Shown here piece by piece: positions 1 to 8,056 of a stretch of DNA of 64,000 nt. Location of the stretch: NCBI RefSeq assembly GCF_016746095.1, contig NZ_JAERTY010000009.1, positions 310,001-374,000 of the forward strand, read 5' to 3'. Origin of the DNA: Sphingobacterium faecale. Its GTDB lineage: Bacteria; Bacteroidota; Bacteroidia; Sphingobacteriales; Sphingobacteriaceae. Positions within the stretch are counted from its first letter, which is position 1. Each line of letters opens with the position of its first letter. The position numbers were made by a program, and so were the translations under genes. Under the pieces are notes generated by a model, which saw nothing but the letters and a program-made list of their open reading frames with translations, did not search any database and was not told where the DNA came from.

Positions 1-98
1 ATTCGCGTATATTAACAGTGCATTCTGTTAAGGATATCTAAACAACTTAGGTTATCTATTAAATTCAGGTCCTCCGAGCCCCAAAAGTACAACACTTA
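1..98. other. left edge, no gene recognised
   Basis: A short A+T-rich stretch downstream of the first minus-strand gene. I see no convincing coding frame, hairpin terminator or RNA here; a neighbouring gene may begin or end outside the window. Confidence 0.4.
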
Positions 99-623
99 TC
101 AAGCGAGATACTTTTCCTCTTCGTTATCGAGGATGGCGGGCCGTTCAAAAACAATAAATTTTTGATAAATAGCGTGTTTGCTCAACTCAGGCGATAATAA
201 GTATCCTCCTATATGTAGTTCCAAGCCATTGAGTCTAATTTCAGCAAGCCGTGCCGCATCTACCACAATAAAGAGTTCCCGTGCTCTTGTTTTTGTGGAT
301 GATGCTGTAAAAAACAAACGATTAAACTGCCTAAGCCGCACTTCCTTGCGTCTAAGAAAACCTATCTCTTCTACACAGATGCCTTTATATTGTGGAGATA
401 AAAATAAAAGCTCCAATCGCAGCTTAACCACCGTATTTCCTGTATCAGAACCTTCACTATTTGCAGCATAACATACTGAAAGACGCAAATCTACAGCGTC
501 TTGAAAAAGAAAAATCCTTCCTGTCCTATTACTTTGTATATAGGCCAAAAAACCCAAAAGGATTATTACCAAGGTTAACAACACTTCATAAATCATAGAT
601 AGCTTGGGATTGCCTGGGAGCAA
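99..623 (-). CDS. hypothetical membrane-anchored protein
   Basis: A 174-residue protein I do not recognise. Residues about 10-28 form one strongly hydrophobic segment (MIYEVLLTLVIILLGFLAY), followed by a beta-rich part with no cysteine pairs or catalytic motif that I can name. This suggests a single-pass or N-terminally anchored protein whose bulk is outside the cytoplasm. The first methionine (623) may be too early: Met10 at 596 sits directly before the membrane segment and is an equally good start. It lies about 110 bp downstream of the usher-like gene on the same strand and could be a last member of that operon, but nothing in its sequence shows a link to fibre assembly. Confidence 0.55.
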   Translation of the reverse strand: MLPGNPKLSMIYEVLLTLVIILLGFLAYIQSNRTGRIFLFQDAVDLRLSVCYAANSEGSDTGNTVVKLRLELLFLSPQYKGICVEEIGFLRRKEVRLRQFNRLFFTASSTKTRARELFIVVDAARLAEIRLNGLELHIGGYLLSPELSKHAIYQKFIVFERPAILDNEEEKYLA

Positions 624-734
624 GCCTTACGACGAATTTAAGAAACTTTAAATTGTAAAAGAAATTTCTTATTAAAAAAAATACATTTAACGCGTGATTA
701 TTAATCGTTGAAGACCAGTAGTTATCTAAAAATG

Positions 735-3581
735 TTAGCCTTTCTGTCCAAAACGTTTTACTTCGACCTTTTTACTCTTAACGAACAATTTAAAAGTCTT
801 TAACTGCATTTCTTTCCCAACCTCAACTCTTACAGCCTGTGCTGACTGATCTATATATACATGTTCAGGAAAGACATTTATATCTGGATAAATAACATAT
901 TCTCCTTCAGGTAGGTTAAACTCAAACCTTCCTTGTTCATCACTCCGGACCGTGAACATTTTCCCCTGCTCATTACGTGCAACTATAGTATAGACATCTA
1001 ATCTGGTATTGGTTAATAAACTTAGCATAGGATCATAATCCAACGATAGTCGCCCCTGTACAATTCCTACTTTATTAAGAGGGATTTCCAAACGTGTCAT
1101 ACTTCTGCTAATATCTACAACCTTGGAGCCTCCTTGATATTGATGCTTCAATGGAAAAAACAACATATAGTTACCATAGGACATTTTTTTGAAAGTAGCT
1201 TGCCCTTTCTTATCCGTAACAAAGAGGATGTTACGTACCGTAAATTCGTAATTTACCGCCTTTTCGTCACCGGCATCAAATATAGAATTACCGTTATTGT
1301 CATAATAGCAGAAAACCTGCATATCTCCTGATTTAACAGAGGGCCGATCCAAATCCTGCCCTTTAAGCTGTTGCTTTACACCTACCTGTAAATTGGTATA
1401 ATCATACCTATACCCCGTCACTCCAACATTATATATGTACTGAAATACCGCTTGTAACTGTGTCAATTTAGCGACACGGTACTGTCCTTGTATATTACTA
1501 TTAAGAGCGCGCCCCCAACCTTGGTTAACCTGTCCACTGACACTACCATTCCAAATTATCCTGCGCTGTAATAAATCCCCCTGATAACGCGCTCCTAGCA
1601 AATACCGCTTTCCTATCTCTCTGCCCATAATCAGACTACTCATCATATCGTAGATCTGAAATGGGCCACTTTGATAATTTCCAAAGACGCCTAGCCGTTC
1701 GTAATTATACGAGAAGTCTGTACGTGCCACGAAGGTATTGGACCACCTCTGTTTCAGCGATGTGCTGCCTCCCTCGATGGTCAGGAAAAGACTATGTTTT
1801 AAATCTTTGGAGCGGAGATTTGCAGTAGTAAGAATTAACGCATACCGGGCAGATAATTTAACAAATTCATCCTGCAGTATATAGTCTGCATATTCATTAC
1901 TGTAGCTCGGCACAATACTCAACTGTCCCCTAGAAGATAAAGGTATAGAAAACGGCATGTCCCATTTAGACATCCCGCTACTGAAAGAGTAAAAATAAGG
2001 GTTAAGATGCTGTGGCCTGTAATCAGTATAGGAATATCCCATACCTACGCCCACCTGTTTTAGGCGGCGATTGACCCGTTGAACCAACTGTACCGTACCT
2101 CTCCTATTACCTGGAAAATAGCCGGTGCTATAATAGTTGTCACTACTAAAATCCCAACCATGCCCCTGCTTCTTCATTTTCAATCCCACCGCCAATGAAG
2201 GCATACTTTGCTCATTATAATACAGACCATGATATTGTTGCACACCAGCTCCCATAAAACCCTCTAAATGAACACCACCGGGCACTGATGGGCGCAAAAT
2301 ATCAAAACGATTAGTCCATAAAACAGAACTAACACTATCCGTCCGGTTATTATCATATAGAATTTGTCCCTCATACCGCTTCCTAACTGGACCATCCTGG
2401 CCCAGTTGTACCCTAGCAAAAGCTGTCAAACCTGGATTAGAGCTTCCATAACCTCCAAACAGGTTAGGCGTACGCTCTACTAGCCCAAACGAAATACCTT
2501 GATCCAACGCTGTATCCCGATAGGTATACGTCCCGCCTCGCCCATAAAACGGAGCGTCTAAGCTCTCCTGTATATTACCTAAAATCACACCATGCCGCCC
2601 TTTTTCATATTCCAAGAAGGTATTATTGACACTCAAACGCGAATCTCCCCCCCAGCGGTTTATGGCTGTACCGTAACGGACACGCCCTCCCAATAGCCGA
2701 TAATATCCTTCAGAAAAAAGGTTATAGGACTGCTCTTCATCCAGAATATTAGACATACGCCACTCGATATAGTTGGGACTGTATCCAGAGAAGGAACGAT
2801 CTGGAGCAAACATTTGTTGAAAATTCCGGTTAGAAGATACATTTGCATAAAGAACACTAAGATTACCGAATACATCATTGTTATTATATATCCCAGCAAC
2901 ACGTACAGTATACTGCGGCAAAGTCATCATATACCGCTCCACCAAAAAAGTATGCCTTACGACGGTATCCCTTCCCGACCGAAGAGATAACTCAATTTGC
3001 TGAAATATCACCTTGCCCACGCGATCTGGAGAAGACAGAAGAAGTTTGACGGTCTCGTCCGTAGTTCCTGCATTGATCACTCTGAACAGCATTTCAATAG
3101 AATCCCCTACATTTCGTAAATATTGGGTACCGGAATTATCTTGGAGTTGGATCGAACGCTTATCGGCAACCTCCAGATTGATCGTTTTAGCCCACACCTT
3201 TCCACTAATTCGTTCATGTAGCAATACCTTAAAGCTTTTGTCCTTGAGTCCTCCTAATGATTGCGGCCTTAATTTGAGTGATAGAAATCGCTTCTTTCCG
3301 GGCTCAATGCGTACGGCGAGCTGTGAAGTACTAAGACCAACAAGATCGGGAGGCAATTCTAAGGTTACATACCCCTCAAAAAGAGCGGCACTACTATTCT
3401 GGAATTCTACTTCCAGACTATTTACACCTGCCTGTAATGACATACTAGGTACAATCCGCCATTGTATAGGATTATTTTCCTGACTATACCCCCGATTTAA
3501 AGCCAAACAGGTGAGCAACAACGCTGATATACACCAACGCAAACACAAAAGAACAAACCTAAAGTGGAAAAGCATTTTCAC
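735..3581 (-). CDS. usher-like outer membrane beta-barrel protein
   Basis: A 948-residue secreted protein, probably the outer membrane assembly platform of a chaperone/usher-like fibre system. Visible parts in order: signal peptide (to about residue 33), two Ig-like beta modules (about 35-250), a long barrel-like region of alternating aromatic and polar strands with many Tyr/Gly/Arg turns (about 255-765), then two small beta-sandwich modules. The first C-terminal module has a DNNGNSIFDAGDE calcium-loop-like motif and a T-D-K-K-G-Q turn, as in SdrD-B/carboxypeptidase-regulatory folds; the second repeats the pattern (SDEQGRFEFNLPEGEY). Barrel plus C-terminal sandwiches match usher layout, but the N-terminal region does not show the classical usher domain. 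The start is GTG at 3581, overlapping the upstream stop by one base (TAGTG); ATG at 3575 is an alternative. Last gene of the cluster. Function is inferred from architecture and neighbours. Confidence 0.65.
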   Translation of the reverse strand: MKMLFHFRFVLLCLRWCISALLLTCLALNRGYSQENNPIQWRIVPSMSLQAGVNSLEVEFQNSSAALFEGYVTLELPPDLVGLSTSQLAVRIEPGKKRFLSLKLRPQSLGGLKDKSFKVLLHERISGKVWAKTINLEVADKRSIQLQDNSGTQYLRNVGDSIEMLFRVINAGTTDETVKLLLSSPDRVGKVIFQQIELSLRSGRDTVVRHTFLVERYMMTLPQYTVRVAGIYNNNDVFGNLSVLYANVSSNRNFQQMFAPDRSFSGYSPNYIEWRMSNILDEEQSYNLFSEGYYRLLGGRVRYGTAINRWGGDSRLSVNNTFLEYEKGRHGVILGNIQESLDAPFYGRGGTYTYRDTALDQGISFGLVERTPNLFGGYGSSNPGLTAFARVQLGQDGPVRKRYEGQILYDNNRTDSVSSVLWTNRFDILRPSVPGGVHLEGFMGAGVQQYHGLYYNEQSMPSLAVGLKMKKQGHGWDFSSDNYYSTGYFPGNRRGTVQLVQRVNRRLKQVGVGMGYSYTDYRPQHLNPYFYSFSSGMSKWDMPFSIPLSSRGQLSIVPSYSNEYADYILQDEFVKLSARYALILTTANLRSKDLKHSLFLTIEGGSTSLKQRWSNTFVARTDFSYNYERLGVFGNYQSGPFQIYDMMSSLIMGREIGKRYLLGARYQGDLLQRRIIWNGSVSGQVNQGWGRALNSNIQGQYRVAKLTQLQAVFQYIYNVGVTGYRYDYTNLQVGVKQQLKGQDLDRPSVKSGDMQVFCYYDNNGNSIFDAGDEKAVNYEFTVRNILFVTDKKGQATFKKMSYGNYMLFFPLKHQYQGGSKVVDISRSMTRLEIPLNKVGIVQGRLSLDYDPMLSLLTNTRLDVYTIVARNEQGKMFTVRSDEQGRFEFNLPEGEYVIYPDINVFPEHVYIDQSAQAVRVEVGKEMQLKTFKLFVKSKKVEVKRFGQKG

Positions 3582-4675
3582 TACTTGGGCATTAAAAGGT
3601 ATAGTAAGGACACGGTATAATTACCTGGGCGAGCTGTCAACGATTGTGCACGGGTTAAATTAGCCTCGTATTGTATATTAAAAACCCGGTTTATGTTCTT
3701 ATCTTTTGACTGTCCTGAATATACTACTTGTTCTGCGGTAGATAACTGTATCCTCGGATTAGTGACCGTACCACCTCCTCCCATAGAAGGGATAACCTGT
3801 AATGACAACAGGGATAAAGGTAGCCCTTCTCCTGCAGGTCTTGCTATTTCTGCGTCTAATGATTTGACACGTAATTCATAATCCGTATTGGAATTAATAC
3901 GGATTGCATTCTCTACAAGCAGCTTCACACCATCGGTATAATGTTGCCGTGTGAAGAATTGCAATGAAGCATCCATTGCTCCGGCGTCGACCTGCAAACT
4001 ATAATCTGGGACAACCTCAACAGCTCCCCCATCCGTAAGCTTAGGCAGGATATGCAGTTTATAGTTAAGAAACTGAGTTCCTATAACTTTGCTATTAACC
4101 TCATACAATGTAAATTGCAAAGGAATATCATACACGATACGTGTGTCCCCACTCACCCCACTCACAAAATCTTCCAGATACTTGCCTTGGGCTATTTTGA
4201 CCATACCAAATAATAAAGCCGAAGAGTAGTCATTCTTTTCTGCGCGTAGTGGCTGATTCGACCGCTCAATCAGGAAAACTTCGCTACTATTTGCCAGGAA
4301 TATATCATTGCGACTAGCCCCAATCGCATTCAGATTCAGGTGAGGTTGATTATCGTCTTCCGTCCAGCGTAGACTTATCTTATCTGCTGGAAAAGGCTTT
4401 CCACTCTTGTTTGGCCCTCCTGATGATGGCTGTATAGGTCTCAATAGCCGTACCGACAAAGACCAATTCGGAATATTGATATTACTTTGACTGCCCATCT
4501 GAAATTGGAAGGTGTTAAACTGGGCATGAGTACTCTTACCTAAATAAGAAGTAAGCTCTATATAGTTGTTGGACCAAAGTCCAAAAGTAATCTGTGCTTT
4601 ACCATGCAAAGAAGTGGCAAGCAGGATTAACAATAGCATATAGGAACTATATCTTCGACACATAATCAAATTCAA
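3581..4675 (-). CDS. secreted two-domain protein, candidate tip adhesin or minor fibre subunit
   Basis: A 364-residue exported protein with a signal peptide ending near HGKAQ. The rest is beta-rich and seems to form two domains: an N-terminal part (about 30-210) and a C-terminal part (about 215-364) that starts with an alternating strand (VVPDYSLQVDAG) and ends in the strand GNYTVSLLYLLMPK, a typical last strand of a pilin-like fold. It lies between the chaperone and the usher-like gene. In alpha-type (CS1) chaperone/usher operons a tip adhesin of about 360 residues is encoded beside the usher, so tip adhesin is my preferred reading. The ORF overlaps the chaperone stop by 29 bp; Met5 (4663) would shorten the overlap. 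I see no sequence signature that proves adhesion or names a ligand. Confidence 0.55.
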   Translation of the reverse strand: MNLIMCRRYSSYMLLLILLATSLHGKAQITFGLWSNNYIELTSYLGKSTHAQFNTFQFQMGSQSNINIPNWSLSVRLLRPIQPSSGGPNKSGKPFPADKISLRWTEDDNQPHLNLNAIGASRNDIFLANSSEVFLIERSNQPLRAEKNDYSSALLFGMVKIAQGKYLEDFVSGVSGDTRIVYDIPLQFTLYEVNSKVIGTQFLNYKLHILPKLTDGGAVEVVPDYSLQVDAGAMDASLQFFTRQHYTDGVKLLVENAIRINSNTDYELRVKSLDAEIARPAGEGLPLSLLSLQVIPSMGGGGTVTNPRIQLSTAEQVVYSGQSKDKNINRVFNIQYEANLTRAQSLTARPGNYTVSLLYLLMPK

Positions 4676-5465
4676 TCTCCGCTATCTTAACATCATTATC
4701 TTCACCGTAAAATAACATAGCAGTCGCCAGATAGTTTCCTATGGTTAACTCCTTTGGAAGCAATATATATTGCTTACGTTGATCTCCGGGTAAACTATAG
4801 AACTGGACATCATCCACTTTATAACGATCTCCAGTATCCTGATTTAAAAACTCAGTCCGCAATTGACCTTCCGTCCATGTGTTGCCTTGGGTTTCGAAGC
4901 TCAGTTCTAAATACTGTCCGATACTATCTACCGATCGATATTCTAAATTGCTTATTTCCAGATTTGTACGAGACCGGCCGTTAAAACGTTGGTATACTTT
5001 TATACCAGAACGCACCGCAAGTCGAATATTCGCCCCTTCCTTCTCCTCACTAATACGAGGATTGAGCTGTGTAACAAACAACATGGTTGTATGGACCGGT
5101 ATAACTTCGCTATAGCTTTTATCGAGGGGAACACTCATCTGCAATTGTAAACGCTTAGTTTCACCTGGTTTTAAGGAAAAAAATGGCTCAGAGACGGTCA
5201 ACCAATCAGCACAACTTGTCTTTAGACTTCCCTTTGGACTAAGGACATTATCTCCCACTACGGAATAGGCCCAATCTTCAAAAGAGACGGCTAGGTCCAA
5301 AGGGTAATCTTTACTCGGATTTGTCACATCCACATACTGTGTTTGACTTTGTCCTGCATCTGCCACGAAATAGATCCGAGGAGGACCGACCGTAAGTCCA
5401 GTCTGCGCACTGCTAAATGAGAGTGCCAAGGTATTAAACAAGAGAATAAACAGGTAATATCGCAT
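4647..5465 (-). CDS. PapD-like periplasmic chaperone
   Basis: A 272-residue exported protein, signal peptide to about residue 20 (SFSSAQ). The mature N-terminus (LTVGPPRIYFVADAGQSQ) and the following V-x-N-x-S pattern, then LKPGETKRLQLQM and the strand IPVHTTMLFVTQL, follow the first Ig domain of PapD-type chaperones, including the basic residue near the start and the hydrophobic G1-type strand that donates to subunits. The second half (about 155-272) is a second Ig-like domain. Such chaperones bind fibre subunits in the periplasm, complement their missing strand and bring them to the usher. It follows the major subunit after a terminator hairpin, so subunit and chaperone levels may be set separately. 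Somewhat longer than typical proteobacterial chaperones (about 230-250). Confidence 0.75.
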   Translation of the reverse strand: MRYYLFILLFNTLALSFSSAQTGLTVGPPRIYFVADAGQSQTQYVDVTNPSKDYPLDLAVSFEDWAYSVVGDNVLSPKGSLKTSCADWLTVSEPFFSLKPGETKRLQLQMSVPLDKSYSEVIPVHTTMLFVTQLNPRISEEKEGANIRLAVRSGIKVYQRFNGRSRTNLEISNLEYRSVDSIGQYLELSFETQGNTWTEGQLRTEFLNQDTGDRYKVDDVQFYSLPGDQRKQYILLPKELTIGNYLATAMLFYGEDNDVKIAEIEFDYVSKI

Positions 5466-5582
5466 AGAATGTAGATTTTATACGGAAAATTAATAAAAAT
5501 TTTCGATAGCTAAAGCATAAACGTCCGTTGCTCAGCGATAATAAACTGTCAACAATCTCATCAGCATGACGGTATATTCAAG

Positions 5583-5615
5583 AAAAAAGCAAGTGTAAAT
5601 ACACTTGCTTTTTTT
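5583..5615 (-). terminator. intrinsic terminator after major subunit gene
   Basis: Perfect hairpin GCAAGTGT-AAAT-ACACTTGC flanked by A6 and T7, 19 nt downstream of the stop of the small subunit gene on the minus strand. No good TAnnTTTG promoter is visible between it and the chaperone gene, so the distal genes may depend on read-through. Confidence 0.8.
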
Positions 5616-5634
5616 ATCCTTGGTATTTTACGGA

Positions 5635-6231
5635 CTAGTTTGTCGTTATCGTATATACAACATCAATAGTGTACTTGGCTGTAGGATTTGCTTGAGTACT
5701 GGAAGTACCAAACATTTTTCCCAACATTCCCGCATCTAGTCGCTTACCAACATACTTAACATCTAATTCCTGATCTAACACAGAAGAGGCTCCATCACCG
5801 ATAGTACCAAAACTACCGAAGGTCATTGATGCATCAGCAACCTGTGCTGTACCAAAACCAGTACCATTTTTTGCAATTGCAATCTCCAATAAATCGCTGG
5901 CCAATATAGTCGCTTCTCCATTTCCTAAAGCTTTTCCAAAATTACCAGTCTGTGTACCATAGGCTAAACTTGCCTTAATCTTATATCCTGTACCTACCGA
6001 TGAAACTTTCAATTGCTTTGGCACCTCCACCGAAACCCCCTCTTTATAATCCTCTACCTTATTGTATTCTAAATTCACCACGTCCATACCTGTTCCGGTA
6101 CCAATTTCAATAGACTGAAAAGGGGTCAGAATAACATTAACCTTTACATTAGCCGATTGAGATGCTTGTTGAGCCTTTACTCCTACTACTGTTGCGAAAA
6201 CTGCTGTTAGCGCTAAAACTACTTTTTTCAT
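5635..6231 (-). CDS. small secreted fibre subunit (candidate major pilin)
   Basis: A 198-residue protein with a clear signal peptide (MKKVVLALTAVFATVVGVKAQ). The mature N-terminus SANVKVNVILTPFQSIEI has alternating hydrophobic residues, as expected of a donor strand, and the C-terminus ends in KYTIDVVYTITTN, a typical terminal beta strand of a subunit. The body is rich in G, A, T, S and V, like pilins. It shares the motif L-x-Y-N-x-x-E-D-Y-x-x-G-V with the next upstream protein, so the two are paralogues. It has its own promoter-like sequence and is followed by a strong terminator, fitting a highly expressed structural subunit. Assignment is by neighbourhood and fold pattern; I do not recognise a named pilin family. 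Confidence 0.6.
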   Translation of the reverse strand: MKKVVLALTAVFATVVGVKAQQASQSANVKVNVILTPFQSIEIGTGTGMDVVNLEYNKVEDYKEGVSVEVPKQLKVSSVGTGYKIKASLAYGTQTGNFGKALGNGEATILASDLLEIAIAKNGTGFGTAQVADASMTFGSFGTIGDGASSVLDQELDVKYVGKRLDAGMLGKMFGTSSTQANPTAKYTIDVVYTITTN

Positions 6232-6288
6232 ATTTCTTTTAGATAATCTTTCTTTTACTTTTTGTGTTCTATCTCATCGAGAACAAGA

Positions 6289-6318
6289 CAAAAGTAGTCA
6301 AGGAAAAAAGCCATAAAA
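6289..6318 (-). promoter_or_regulatory. promoter of major subunit gene
   Basis: On the minus strand TACTTTTG (6296-6289) fits TAnnTTTG; a T-rich -33 region lies near 6318-6315, about 18 nt away. Predicted leader about 50 nt, containing a small hairpin (GTTCT/AGAAC). Confidence 0.5.
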
Positions 6319-6377
6319 TATGATTTTAGGCGCAAAAGGTATGAAAAAATGCAGTAGTTATTATTTGTAGATTTTGC

Positions 6378-6392
6378 ACTACAAGTTGTAGT
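6378..6392. promoter_or_regulatory. palindromic operator candidate
   Basis: Perfect inverted repeat ACTACAA-G-TTGTAGT, with further half-sites nearby (TTTGTAG at about 6364-6370, CTACA at about 6400-6404). It lies upstream of the major subunit promoter, between the two subunit genes, and has no T run after it. A binding site for the adjacent AraC-type regulator is possible but unproven. Confidence 0.45.
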
Positions 6393-6423
6393 CTTAACGC
6401 TACAGAATTTGGAGTATTAGCAA

Positions 6424-6954
6424 TTATCGCGTCTCAATACTGTAGAGAACATCGTTAGTAAATACAACAGTTTTATTCTTTTCGGCATAGCGAATGAGTT
6501 CCTCCCCGCTAGGCCCTTGATAAGTTACATCATATATCGCATCAAAAGCTGGTCCATCAGAAGAAATAATCCGTCCCCCTACAGTACTCAGCTCTTCGGT
6601 ATTCAAATTTACCTTTTGATCAACACCAACGGGTCTTGCTTTGATTTTTATATGCGGCATTAGTAATCGATCTGTTGGTTGCCCTCCCAACTTGACAAAT
6701 TCTTCGTTGGCAAGCTTAACCTTGACTTCATAAGCCCCAGTACTGAATACGGTCAGGTGTGAGTTCTTGACGACTTCCACGCCTCTCCTATAGTCTTCCA
6801 GGTCATTATAAGTTAAGGTTACAGCATTTTGATCCGGATGTATAGTCAAGTTCTGCACGTGGTTAAGAACAATGTTGAGGCGTACATTCGTCTGTGCAGT
6901 GACAGTACAAACAGCCGTTGTCAGAAGTAGCAAAGTGGTGAATAAAGCTTTCAT
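6424..6954 (-). CDS. small secreted fibre subunit paralogue
   Basis: A 176-residue exported protein with signal peptide MKALFTTLLLLTTAVCTVTAQ. Its mature start (NVRLNIVLNHVQNLTIHPD) has the alternating hydrophobic pattern of a donor strand, and LTYNDLEDYRRGVEVVK matches LEYNKVEDYKEGVSVEV of the next gene, showing the two are paralogues with the same fold. The C-terminus ends VVFTNDVLYSIETR, again a terminal beta strand. Likely a minor or specialised subunit (initiator, adaptor or second pilin); the order of subunits in the fibre cannot be read from the sequence. It is the first structural gene downstream of the AraC-type regulator, 105 bp away on the same strand. Confidence 0.55.
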   Translation of the reverse strand: MKALFTTLLLLTTAVCTVTAQTNVRLNIVLNHVQNLTIHPDQNAVTLTYNDLEDYRRGVEVVKNSHLTVFSTGAYEVKVKLANEEFVKLGGQPTDRLLMPHIKIKARPVGVDQKVNLNTEELSTVGGRIISSDGPAFDAIYDVTYQGPSGEELIRYAEKNKTVVFTNDVLYSIETR

Positions 6955-7059
6955 AGTATAGCACTTTATGTAAAAATAATGGTAAAATTATACCTGAAAG
7001 AATTTTTAGGCTATTATTTTACACACTGTGATACATATCATAAAATTAGATATACTTTG

Positions 7060-7890
7060 CTACCTTTTCAAGTTATTTCTATAGTTTTTGGGGCTTTCTC
7101 CTGCTTCTTTTGAAAAAAAAGCACTAAAATTATTTTCATCCGTGTAACCGAGCTGCCATGCGATCTGCTTAATACTAAGCCGTGAATTGGCCAATAAACG
7201 CTTAGCAACCCTAATCAAGCCATCCGCGATCAACACTTTAGGTGTTTTAGATGTCACCTCCTTGGTATACATAGCTAGCTTTCTCGGGCTGACCTTCAAC
7301 CGATCAGCGTAATAAGAAACATGCTTTTCGTGAGAGACATGTTCCAAGATAAGCTGCTGAAAACGATTTACAACCAATGCAGACTCACTTTCTTCCATAA
7401 ATTTTGCACTGTGCCGATCGCCTAAATAGACCTGTCCCAACAATAGAATCTGCTTTATAATATTAAAAGCTAGAACATGCTGTATGGACTCTGGACTTTG
7501 CATTCTAGCCATCTCTAAATGGGTCCGTACAAATTCATAATAAAAAAGATATTCATCAGGCACTCCCAACACACGATATGTCGCGCTATCCACAGAAACA
7601 CTAAAGAAATTTTGCAGAAAAGTACAATCCCAGTCGCTTCGACAAAAGAAAGACTCCGTAAAATAAATAAGCACAAACTCTCTAGACTCTTTAGGGTTGC
7701 TTTTGAGCGATGTACCAAATGGCACAAATATTAAACTATTGGCAGGAAAGTCCAAAAGGACCTGGTTGAAATAAAGGGTACAGCCAGCACTTTTAATAAA
7801 CAACAGGGCATAATACTCTTTCTTTAGCGCTAGATCACTAACAATGGGACTCAAATCGGTCCCGACAATATATCGTATACCATATTCCAT
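7060..7890 (-). CDS. AraC-family transcriptional regulator
   Basis: A 276-residue DNA-binding protein. Residues about 1-150 are the sensory part with a cupin-like pattern (LDFPANSLIFVPFGTS), and about 170-276 carry the two helix-turn-helix motifs: YYADRLKVSPRKLAMYTKEV, then RLSIKQIAWQLGYTDENNFS followed by FFSKEAGESPKNYR, the usual AraC ending. Such proteins bind direct or inverted half-sites near promoters, often in response to a small molecule. It directly precedes the chaperone/usher-like genes in the same direction, so local control of that locus is the natural inference. A weak -7 box candidate TATTTTTG lies at 7994-7987. The effector cannot be predicted. Confidence 0.85.
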   Translation of the reverse strand: MEYGIRYIVGTDLSPIVSDLALKKEYYALLFIKSAGCTLYFNQVLLDFPANSLIFVPFGTSLKSNPKESREFVLIYFTESFFCRSDWDCTFLQNFFSVSVDSATYRVLGVPDEYLFYYEFVRTHLEMARMQSPESIQHVLAFNIIKQILLLGQVYLGDRHSAKFMEESESALVVNRFQQLILEHVSHEKHVSYYADRLKVSPRKLAMYTKEVTSKTPKVLIADGLIRVAKRLLANSRLSIKQIAWQLGYTDENNFSAFFSKEAGESPKNYRNNLKR

Positions 7891-8056
7891 TCAAACGTTT
7901 TTATAGGTAGTGTACAGCCTTAAAGCCCTTACATACAATAAAAGTAAAAAACATTCTTAAGTTTAACGAAAAAACAATTCAAATCACAAAAATAAAAACG
8001 GGACAGTGTGAAGGTAATCCACGACACATCGAGTCAGAACAATCCAATTTTAGACC

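Noticed and set aside
7029..7040. Palindrome TGATACATATCA near the regulator end
   Set aside because: Only 5 bp arms in A+T-rich DNA with no second copy nearby; expected by chance.
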